Assembly: GCA_018679695.1 (NCBI GenBank)
Contig: JAHHKH010000347.1
Coordinates: 1 to 11,767, forward strand
Direction of reading: 5' to 3'
Origin: Maribacter sp.
GTDB lineage: Bacteria > Bacteroidota > Bacteroidia > Flavobacteriales > Flavobacteriaceae
Length of the DNA: 11,767 nucleotides
The translations under genes and the position numbers were made by a program. Below, one piece after another: positions 6,549 to 11,767 of this stretch (its first letter is position 1; each line of letters opens with the position of its first letter). The notes below the pieces were generated by a model. That model had not been told where the DNA came from. It worked only from the letters and a program-made list of their open reading frames with translations, and did no database searches.

Positions 6549-7601
6549 ATGAGAAAAGTTCTATTGATTGAAGATGATCCGGTCCTCAGGGAAAATACTG
6601 CCGAATTATTAGAGCTTTCAGAATATGAAGTTGTAACAGCTTCTAACGGCAAAAAAGGGGTTAAAGCGGCTAAGAAACATTTGCCCAATGTTATTGTGTG
6701 TGATATAATGATGCCAGAATTAGATGGTTACGGTGTTCTTGACCAATTGGGGAAAGATCAAACCACAAGACACATCCCCTTTATATTTCTTTCTGCAAAG
6801 ACCGAAAAGGAGGATATTCGCAAAGGTATGAACTTGGGGGCCGATGATTACTTGACCAAGCCTTTTGAAGAACAGGATCTTTTTAATGCAATTGAAAGCA
6901 GGTTGGCCAGAGTTTCAATTTTAAAAGAACTCGAGAAGCCCAAAAAAGACAAAGGAAACCTTAATGGTGATGATATAAAAACAATCCACGAGTTCAAGAA
7001 TTATTTAGATGATAATGGGGAAGAGTTCAATTTTTCACAGGGGGAGGAAATATATCGCGAAGGCGGCAATGTTCATATGGTTTACCTTATTTTGAAGGGT
7101 ATTGTAAAGACGCATAAGTTAGATGAAAATGGTAAGGAGCTGATTACAGGAATATATAATGTAGATGAGTTCTTTGGATTCTCATCATTAACTGCCAATG
7201 AGATATACGAGGAATATGCGACGGCCATGGAAGATTCTGTTCTTGTGGGGGTCAATAAAGAAAAATTGAGTACGGTGTTAAGGGAAAACCATAGCCTTGC
7301 TTTGGAATTAATGCATGTCTTGGCAGAAAACCTGACCGATGCCAAACAGCAATTGTTGGAGATGGCCTATGGTTCGGTTAGAAAGAAAACAGCGAGCACC
7401 ATATTAAAATTCGCAGATAAATTGAAACAGGACAAACATGGCAACATACATATTCTTCGAAGCGATTTGGCAAGTGTGGCTGGCATGGCAACAGAAACCT
7501 TAATACGCACACTGTCCAGTTTCAAAAAAGAAGGACTCATCGCCATGGAGGATCATAGCATACGGATTCTTGACGAAGAAACCTTGAGTCGCATTTATTA
7601 A
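6549..7601 (+). CDS. Response regulator: receiver domain fused to a Crp/Fnr-type DNA-binding module
   Basis: This 350-residue regulator begins with a complete receiver domain: acidic pair Asp9/Asp10, phospho-acceptor Asp52 in VIVCDIMMPELDG, Ser82, and Lys104 in LTKPFEE. After a charged linker (about 120-148) comes a cyclic-nucleotide-binding-type beta barrel (about 150-265), a dimerisation helix (about 245-280) and a winged helix (about 285-350). The recognition helix is ATETLIRTL; Glu316 and Arg320 correspond to the DNA-contacting Glu and Arg of Crp and Fnr. The phosphate-binding cassette lacks the Arg-Ser pair needed for cAMP, and there is no N-terminal cysteine cluster for an Fe-S centre. 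Control therefore probably passes through Asp52 phosphorylation. A TGA-N6-TCA target is expected from the helix, and four such sites lie in this window. It forms an operon with the kinase. Confidence 0.92.
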   Translation: MRKVLLIEDDPVLRENTAELLELSEYEVVTASNGKKGVKAAKKHLPNVIVCDIMMPELDGYGVLDQLGKDQTTRHIPFIFLSAKTEKEDIRKGMNLGADDYLTKPFEEQDLFNAIESRLARVSILKELEKPKKDKGNLNGDDIKTIHEFKNYLDDNGEEFNFSQGEEIYREGGNVHMVYLILKGIVKTHKLDENGKELITGIYNVDEFFGFSSLTANEIYEEYATAMEDSVLVGVNKEKLSTVLRENHSLALELMHVLAENLTDAKQQLLEMAYGSVRKKTASTILKFADKLKQDKHGNIHILRSDLASVAGMATETLIRTLSSFKKEGLIAMEDHSIRILDEETLSRIY

Positions 7602-7623
7602 AATCATATGGGATATGGTTCAC

Positions 7624-7637
7624 ATGATGACAATCAT
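7624..7637. promoter_or_regulatory. Crp/Fnr-type operator 3 (ATGAT-N4-ATCAT)
   Basis: ATGATGACAATCAT has perfect 5-bp half-sites (ATGAT/ATCAT) around four bases and closely resembles the Fnr box TTGAT-N4-ATCAA. It sits in the 92-base gap between the response regulator gene and the first universal stress gene, centre 7630.5, again 29.5 bp before a -7 box. It implies that the stress gene has its own activated promoter instead of depending on read-through from the regulator operon. Confidence 0.78.
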
Positions 7638-7659
7638 TTTTTTGTATTTGGTGGTGCTA

Positions 7660-7667
7660 TAACTTTA
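7660..7667 (+). promoter_or_regulatory. -7 promoter box for the first universal stress gene
   Basis: TAACTTTA matches TAnnTTTG except at the last position. It starts exactly 29.5 bp from the centre of operator 3 and ends 27 bases before the ATG at 7694. Confidence 0.65.
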
Positions 7668-7693
7668 CCATTATATCCATAATCAGCTAAACA

Positions 7694-8533
7694 ATGAAGC
7701 AAATTTTAGTGCCTACCGATTTTTCCGAGAACGCTTGGAATGCCATAAAATATGGGCTTAAGTTATATGAAAACATTGATTGTACGTTCTACCTTCTTCA
7801 TATAAATCCCATTCCTACCTATTCCGGGGCTGGTTCTTCGGTTAAGGGATCTTCAAAGATGATCCGCGAAACCGTTCTTGAAGAAAGTAGAGCAAGTCTT
7901 GACCAATTGCTTCTTCGAATCGCCAATATTCCTGCAGGTACCAAACATTCGTTCGTCACAATAGCCTTGTACGACTTTTTCGTTGATTCAATTAAGCGGG
8001 AAGTTGAAGTTAAAAATATAGACTTGATAATTATGGGTACAAAAGGCTCGTCGGGGCTTAGGAAAGCTACGATGGGCAGTAATACAGGAGATGTAATTAC
8101 AAAGGTCAAATGCCCTTTATTGGCGGTACCGGAAAATACCGTATTCAAACGTCCTGAGGAAATTGCATTTCCGACAGACTACCACTTGGGGTACGATTTG
8201 AAAGTTCTCAATACCCTTATTGAAATGGTGAACATGAACAATTCGGTCTTAAGGGTTGTCCATATTTCCAAGAGAGGAGAGGAATTGAGCCAAGAACAGC
8301 TTAAGAACAAAGAATTCCTGAACGATTATCTGAAGGATATTGAACATAGTTTTCATTCGCTTACAGGGACCGATCTCGAAGCCGCAGTACAGTGTTTTAC
8401 AGAAAGTAGGGATACCGATATGATTGCCATGGTCGCCAAGAATCTAAATTTCTTTCAACGAATACTGTTTAGACCCAAGGTTGAGCAAATAAGTTATCAT
8501 ACCGATATTCCATTTCTGGTCCTTCATGAATAG
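7694..8533 (+). CDS. Two-domain universal stress protein (UspA family), copy 1
   Basis: This 279-residue cytoplasmic protein carries two UspA-type domains in tandem (about residues 1-150 and 155-279). The first domain opens with ILVPTDFS and contains an intact ATP-binding signature G-2x-G-9x-G-S: GTKG at 115-118 with GSN starting at 128. The second domain begins EIAFPTDY but its C-terminal segment (FFQRILFRPKVEQ) lacks the glycine signature, so it probably does not bind ATP and may serve dimerisation or regulation. Universal stress proteins promote survival under starvation, oxidative or oxygen-limited conditions, usually without a known enzymatic product. It stands alone on its promoter (operator 3) and converges on trxA. 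It is a paralogue of the three-gene block at 8968-11536. Confidence 0.92.
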   Translation: MKQILVPTDFSENAWNAIKYGLKLYENIDCTFYLLHINPIPTYSGAGSSVKGSSKMIRETVLEESRASLDQLLLRIANIPAGTKHSFVTIALYDFFVDSIKREVEVKNIDLIIMGTKGSSGLRKATMGSNTGDVITKVKCPLLAVPENTVFKRPEEIAFPTDYHLGYDLKVLNTLIEMVNMNNSVLRVVHISKRGEELSQEQLKNKEFLNDYLKDIEHSFHSLTGTDLEAAVQCFTESRDTDMIAMVAKNLNFFQRILFRPKVEQISYHTDIPFLVLHE

Positions 8534-8547
8534 GTATTTATCTTTAA

Positions 8548-8847
8548 TCAGGTTTGGGATTGTATGATTTGGACAATATCATTTTTCTGAAGTACCCCCG
8601 ATTGACGCCAAACCTGTTTGCCATTTTTGAACAAGAGCATTGTTGGCACTCCTCTCACATTATATTTTGAAGCTATAGATTGGTTCTTGTCCACATCGAT
8701 CTTTACAATTTTTACCGCATCGCCCAATTCTTCCTTTACATCTTTAAGAATTGGTCCGAGCACTTTACATGGCCCACACCAATCAGCAAAAAAATCAATT
8801 AAAACGGGAGTTTCTGAACTGATTATCTTTTTAAAACTACTCTTCAT
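8548..8847 (-). CDS. trxA: Thioredoxin
   Basis: This 99-residue cytosolic thioredoxin reduces protein disulfides. The active site WCGPCK has Cys24 and Cys27. The conserved Asp is at residue 18 (LIDFFADW), and the cis-proline loop is GVPT (Pro68). There is no signal peptide, so it works in the cytoplasm and is presumably recharged by a thioredoxin reductase encoded elsewhere. It lies on the opposite strand between universal stress genes, converging on copy 1 (14-base gap) and diverging from copy 2. The shared 120-base region upstream holds operator 4, and a reversed -7-like box (8870-8877) faces this gene, so it may be induced together with the stress proteins. Confidence 0.95.
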   Translation of the reverse strand: MKSSFKKIISSETPVLIDFFADWCGPCKVLGPILKDVKEELGDAVKIVKIDVDKNQSIASKYNVRGVPTMLLFKNGKQVWRQSGVLQKNDIVQIIQSQT

Positions 8848-8869
8848 ATTCTTATCGGATTAGTGACTG

Positions 8870-8877
8870 CAAATTAA
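8870..8877 (-). promoter_or_regulatory. Candidate -7 box for trxA
   Basis: On the minus strand this reads TTAATTTG, matching TAnnTTTG at five of six fixed positions. It is 28.5 bp from the centre of operator 4, one base short of the standard distance, and 23 bases before the trxA ATG. It suggests a bidirectional operator, but the match is less exact than on the other side. Confidence 0.42.
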
Positions 8878-8898
8878 TAAAATACCCTTAGCCATAAA

Positions 8899-8912
8899 CT
8901 GACCAATATCAT
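8899..8912. promoter_or_regulatory. Crp/Fnr-type operator 4 (CTGA-N6-TCAT)
   Basis: CTGACCAATATCAT keeps the TGA-N6-TCA core but has a less symmetric left half. It is centred at 8905.5 between trxA and the second universal stress gene, with the best -7 box of the window at the standard 29.5 bp on its right. Confidence 0.72.
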
Positions 8913-8934
8913 GGTTTTTAGACTTGATCAAGGT

Positions 8935-8942
8935 TAACTTTG
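8935..8942 (+). promoter_or_regulatory. -7 promoter box (perfect TAnnTTTG) for the three-gene stress-protein block
   Basis: TAACTTTG fits the Bacteroidota consensus at every fixed position. It is 29.5 bp from the centre of operator 4 and 26 bases before the ATG at 8968. It should drive copies 2, 3 and 4, which are closely spaced. Confidence 0.72.
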
Positions 8943-8967
8943 ATAAACTACTAATGAATCTTACACC

Positions 8968-9813
8968 ATGAGAAAGATTTTGGTTCCTACAGATTTTTCG
9001 AAAAATGCCTTTAATGCCATAAAATATGCTTGCCAGGTATTCAAGTACGAGAAAAGCGAAATCTTTATCATGCACGCCTATGCAGATGAGGTGTATCAAC
9101 AGGACAAATTAACAAAACGCAGTCAACTGGTCAAACTCAAGGAAGAGACCTCCCAAAAATCTGAAAGGCGATTGGAAAAAGTTATTGAGGATATTAGGCA
9201 CCACTATCCAAATCCGCAGCATAAGTTTAATAGCGTATCTGCATTTGGATCTCTTATCGATGAAGTTGATGATCTTGTAAATCAAGAGAATATGGATATT
9301 GTGGTCATGGGTACGAGGGGTGAGACCAATGATCGCAGCATTACTTTTGGAAGCAATACCTTACAGGTACTTAAATATATTAGTTGTCCTGTTCTTGCCA
9401 TTCCTGAAGGCTTTGAATACCATGCCCCTAAAGAGGTTCTCTTCCCCACGAATTACCTGGTACCCTATAAAAGGCGCGAATTAAAATTACTTTGTGATAT
9501 GTCGGGTTCCTTTAGATCTACTATCCACATGTTGTATATAGATCCTATAAAAAAACTATCCCTCCGTCAGGAAGATAACCAACAATTTTTACGAGAAAGC
9601 CTGCCAAAGGCAAACTTGGTATTTGAAACTACGCAGGAACAAGACAAGACCATAGCAATTACCAAATACATTGTCCATAATGATATCGACATGTTGGTCT
9701 TGGTAAATTCAAGACATTCCTATATAGAGGATATGCTTAGCCAGTCGACCATAGATAAGATTGGGCTTCATATCAAGATTCCATTCTTGGTCATGCAAAA
9801 TTTGTTCAGATAA
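8968..9813 (+). CDS. Two-domain universal stress protein (UspA family), copy 2
   Basis: This 281-residue tandem UspA protein opens with ILVPTDFSKNAFNAIKYA. The N-terminal domain has the complete nucleotide-binding signature (GTRG at 115-118, GSN starting at 128). The C-terminal domain starts EVLFPTNY, with Asn replacing the usual Asp, and its end (SYIEDMLSQSTIDK) lacks the glycine pattern, so that half is probably not an ATP site. It is the first gene of a block of three related stress genes, with copy 3 starting 17 bases after its stop codon. Transcription probably starts from the operator 4 promoter. Divergence from the other copies is large, so this looks like an old duplication kept for distinct partners. 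Confidence 0.92.
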   Translation: MRKILVPTDFSKNAFNAIKYACQVFKYEKSEIFIMHAYADEVYQQDKLTKRSQLVKLKEETSQKSERRLEKVIEDIRHHYPNPQHKFNSVSAFGSLIDEVDDLVNQENMDIVVMGTRGETNDRSITFGSNTLQVLKYISCPVLAIPEGFEYHAPKEVLFPTNYLVPYKRRELKLLCDMSGSFRSTIHMLYIDPIKKLSLRQEDNQQFLRESLPKANLVFETTQEQDKTIAITKYIVHNDIDMLVLVNSRHSYIEDMLSQSTIDKIGLHIKIPFLVMQNLFR

Positions 9814-9830
9814 TTAAAAAAAAATGAAAA

Positions 9831-10679
9831 ATGAAACGTATAATTCTGCCTACCGATTTTTCAGATAATGCATATAATGCAATTTGTTATGCCATTAAAC
9901 TCTTCAAGGACGAGGAATGTACCTTTTATCTGTTGAACACCTATACCCCTGCGATTTACCAGGCCGAATATGTATTACATAGCCCTGGGCAGATCGGTTT
10001 GGGAGATATTTATCAGGAAAATTCATTGACCCAATTAAAAGATCTTAAAAAACAATTGATAGCGGAGTTCAACAATAAGAAGCATACCTTCATGGTGCAT
10101 TCCGCTTTTAATACCCTTGTTGAGGAAATTGTGGAAACCTCTAAAAATGAACAGGCCGATATGGTCATAATGGGGACACAAGGAGCAACTGGCGCCAAAG
10201 AGATTCTAATAGGTACAAATACAGTACACGTAATAAAAAAAGCATGTTGTCCCGTCATTGCAATCCCACCGAATTTCAAATATGAAAACCCTAAGGAGAT
10301 TTTGTTTCCAACCGATTTGGGAATCAATTATCAAGAAGAACAGTTGGAAGCTTTGGTGTCCTTGGCACAACACCATATTTCAAGAATAGATATAATGCAT
10401 GTTTCCGCGGGATATGATCTAAGTGATAAACAATTGAAAAATAAGGAAAAATTAGAAAAAATCCTTGGCAAGATCGCCCATTTGTTCCATGAAATGCCCA
10501 ATCAAGAAATAACTACGGCCATTAATTCTTTCCAACAAAAGAACAAGGTTAATTTTATGGTAATGATTCAAAACAGGCATACTTTTTTGGAAAGACTTTT
10601 TATTGATCCAATTATCAAAAAGTTAGGTTTTCATGTTACCATACCCTTTATGGTGATTCCCCCACACAAAAACAATTAA
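9831..10679 (+). CDS. Two-domain universal stress protein (UspA family), copy 3
   Basis: This 282-residue tandem UspA protein starts with IILPTDFSDNAYNAICYA. The N-terminal signature is intact (GTQG at 115-118, with GTN starting at 128). The C-terminal half begins EILFPTDL and ends with FLERLFIDPIIKKLGFH, without the glycine motif. The middle gene of the block, it starts 17 bases after copy 2 and ends 2 bases before copy 4, so the three are almost certainly one transcript. The adjacent cysteines before the ATP-domain strand (KKACCPVIAI) are notable; the other copies have a single cysteine there. Any redox meaning is speculative. Confidence 0.92.
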   Translation: MKRIILPTDFSDNAYNAICYAIKLFKDEECTFYLLNTYTPAIYQAEYVLHSPGQIGLGDIYQENSLTQLKDLKKQLIAEFNNKKHTFMVHSAFNTLVEEIVETSKNEQADMVIMGTQGATGAKEILIGTNTVHVIKKACCPVIAIPPNFKYENPKEILFPTDLGINYQEEQLEALVSLAQHHISRIDIMHVSAGYDLSDKQLKNKEKLEKILGKIAHLFHEMPNQEITTAINSFQQKNKVNFMVMIQNRHTFLERLFIDPIIKKLGFHVTIPFMVIPPHKNN

Positions 10680-10681
10680 AT

Positions 10682-11536
10682 ATGCAAAACATATTAGTGC
10701 CTACCGATTTTTCGAATGATGCCTATAATGCACTTTATTTTGCATCAAAACTTTTCAAGAACAGGGCATGTAATTTTTATCTATTGAATGCTTATAATGA
10801 AAGCACTCCATTGATTAGTAGAAATATTGATAATGGGAATGGGGAGCATAAAGGGCTGTTAGAACAACTAAAGGACGAATCCCATGAGGAGTTGAAACAT
10901 ACCTACCATAAAATCAATTTGGATAATAAGTGCCCCAAGCATAAATATAAAATGATATCCAGGAAGATGGATCTGATCGAGGCTATTTCGAAGGCAATTG
11001 ACAATCATAAAATAGACCTCGTGGTTATGGGCAACAAGGGTAGAACAAGTGCCCTTGGGATTTATTTGGGCAGCGCAACCACCAAGACCATGGCATCGAT
11101 AAAGAAATGTCCAATTCTCGCAGTGCCTGAGTCCAGTGAGTTTCAAGTACCCTATGAAATCGCTTTTGCCACTGACTATAAACGATATTATGATGCAAAA
11201 GTGCTTGATCCCATAAAAGGTATGGCTAAACATTGTGGTGCAGCCGTTAGGATTGTTCATATTAACGAGGAAGAGCATTTATCCAAGATTCAGGAAAGCA
11301 ATCTGAAAACGTTAAGGGCTTATTTAGACCCTATCGAAAATTCGGTGCATTGGATGCCCAATTTTACAAGCAAGACCACGGCCATTCAAGTGTTTTTAGA
11401 TGAATTGGGTATCGGAATGCTTACTATGGTCAATTATGAACATGGTTTTTTAGAGCGTTTATTACATGAGCCCGTCATAAAAAAATTGACTTTCAATATT
11501 GAGATTCCTTTTCTGGTGATCCCAGGAACTGAATGA
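10682..11536 (+). CDS. Two-domain universal stress protein (UspA family), copy 4
   Basis: This 284-residue tandem UspA protein starts ILVPTDFSNDAYNALYFA. The ATP signature of the N-terminal domain is GNKG at 117-120, with GSA starting at 130. The second domain starts EIAFATDY, where Pro of the FPTD strand has become Ala, and ends FLERLLHEPVIKKLTFN without a glycine motif. It begins 2 bases after the copy 3 stop codon, indicating translational coupling. It is the last stress gene in the visible block; the next gene starts 63 bases later. No terminator hairpin is clear in that gap, so read-through is possible. Confidence 0.92.
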   Translation: MQNILVPTDFSNDAYNALYFASKLFKNRACNFYLLNAYNESTPLISRNIDNGNGEHKGLLEQLKDESHEELKHTYHKINLDNKCPKHKYKMISRKMDLIEAISKAIDNHKIDLVVMGNKGRTSALGIYLGSATTKTMASIKKCPILAVPESSEFQVPYEIAFATDYKRYYDAKVLDPIKGMAKHCGAAVRIVHINEEEHLSKIQESNLKTLRAYLDPIENSVHWMPNFTSKTTAIQVFLDELGIGMLTMVNYEHGFLERLLHEPVIKKLTFNIEIPFLVIPGTE

Positions 11537-11599
11537 TCTGAATTTCCGGGAGTACTCTGGAGCCTGGACAATTTTAAACGAATTATTAATAATCGAAAT

Positions 11600-11767
11600 A
11601 TGAAAAACATCGGTATTTGGCTTGACAAGGAAAAAGGCCATATTGTTACCCTTACGGATGAATCTGAAAAATTTGAAACACTAAGGTCAGAAATAGAGGT
11701 TTTTCGACCAAAAGGGGGATCGGGTACGAAATCTGCAAAATGGGGCCCACAGGATGTCGTTCAGGAT
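11600..11767 (+). CDS. Start of a conserved protein, possibly eRF1-like (baeRF / host-attachment type); cut by window edge
   Basis: Only 56 residues are visible, opening MKNIGIWLDKEKGHIVTL and continuing to a glycine- and lysine-rich stretch (RPKGGSGTKSAKWGPQDVV), open to the right edge. The IGIWLDKEKAxI-type opening strand resembles the N-terminus of bacterial proteins related to archaeal/eukaryotic release factor 1 (baeRF, also labelled host attachment protein). This is recalled family style, not a proven match. If right, it would tie the stress cluster to ribosome rescue or hibernation. It lies 63 bases after stress protein copy 4 on the same strand and may be in the same transcript. It is probably a real gene; the function is uncertain. 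Confidence 0.6.
   Translation, partial: MKNIGIWLDKEKGHIVTLTDESEKFETLRSEIEVFRPKGGSGTKSAKWGPQDVVQD

Noticed and set aside
6996..7346. cAMP binding by the Crp-like barrel of the response regulator
   Set aside because: The phosphate-binding cassette region (GFSSLTANEIYEEYATAM) lacks the Arg-Ser/Thr pair that holds cyclic nucleotide phosphate.
11582..11593. Perfect 12-bp palindrome ATTATTAATAAT before the last gene
   Set aside because: It contains only A and T, which makes symmetry easy by chance, and it lacks the TGA/TCA core of the other sites.
1..11767. Mobile elements, CRISPR arrays, RNA genes or phage genes
   Set aside because: No transposase or integrase genes, regularly spaced repeats, tRNA-like folds or rRNA segments were seen; the genes are densely packed and of uniform character.

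Overview
The window looks like chromosome of a Flavobacteriia-type Bacteroidota. The DNA is A+T-rich, most genes lack a clear Shine-Dalgarno sequence, and several promoters carry the Bacteroidota -7 element TAnnTTTG. The protein set (lipoprotein-anchored efflux adaptor, two-domain universal stress proteins, receiver-Crp fusion) also fits this group. No RNA genes, insertion sequences, CRISPR arrays or phage genes were seen.

Layout: 1-2841 (minus) is a three-gene export operon, reading adaptor lipoprotein, FtsX/LolE-type permease, then an ATPase cut by the left edge. 2981-3430 (plus) is a small DoxX/DUF417-like membrane protein. 3452-5144 (minus) is an unknown helical 150-aa protein followed by cbpA (DnaJ-like) and cbpM. 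5298-7601 (plus) is a soluble PAS histidine kinase and a response regulator whose output half is a complete Crp/Fnr-type DNA-binding module. 7694-11536 (plus) holds four tandem-domain universal stress proteins, with trxA inserted on the opposite strand. At the right edge (11600 on) a further gene begins, possibly eRF1-like (baeRF).

The main observation is a local regulon. Four intergenic regions each contain a near-palindrome of the form (A/C)TGA-N6-TCAT, the site shape expected for a Crp/Fnr/FixK protein. In all four, a TAnnTTTG-like -7 box starts exactly 29.5 bp from the centre of the palindrome, which places the operator near -41 (class II activator geometry). These promoters face the DoxX-like gene, the 150-aa gene plus cbpAM, the first stress protein, and the block of three stress proteins. 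Weaker oppositely directed boxes suggest that trxA and the kinase-regulator pair share two of these operators.

The working model is that the PAS kinase phosphorylates the receiver-Crp/Fnr regulator, which then activates chaperones, thioredoxin, stress proteins and a membrane protein. This resembles a condensed FixL-FixJ-FixK cascade and, in its output, the mycobacterial DosR regulon. The operator pattern is seen directly in the sequence. The pairing of regulator and operators, and the nature of the signal (possibly oxygen or redox), are inferred.
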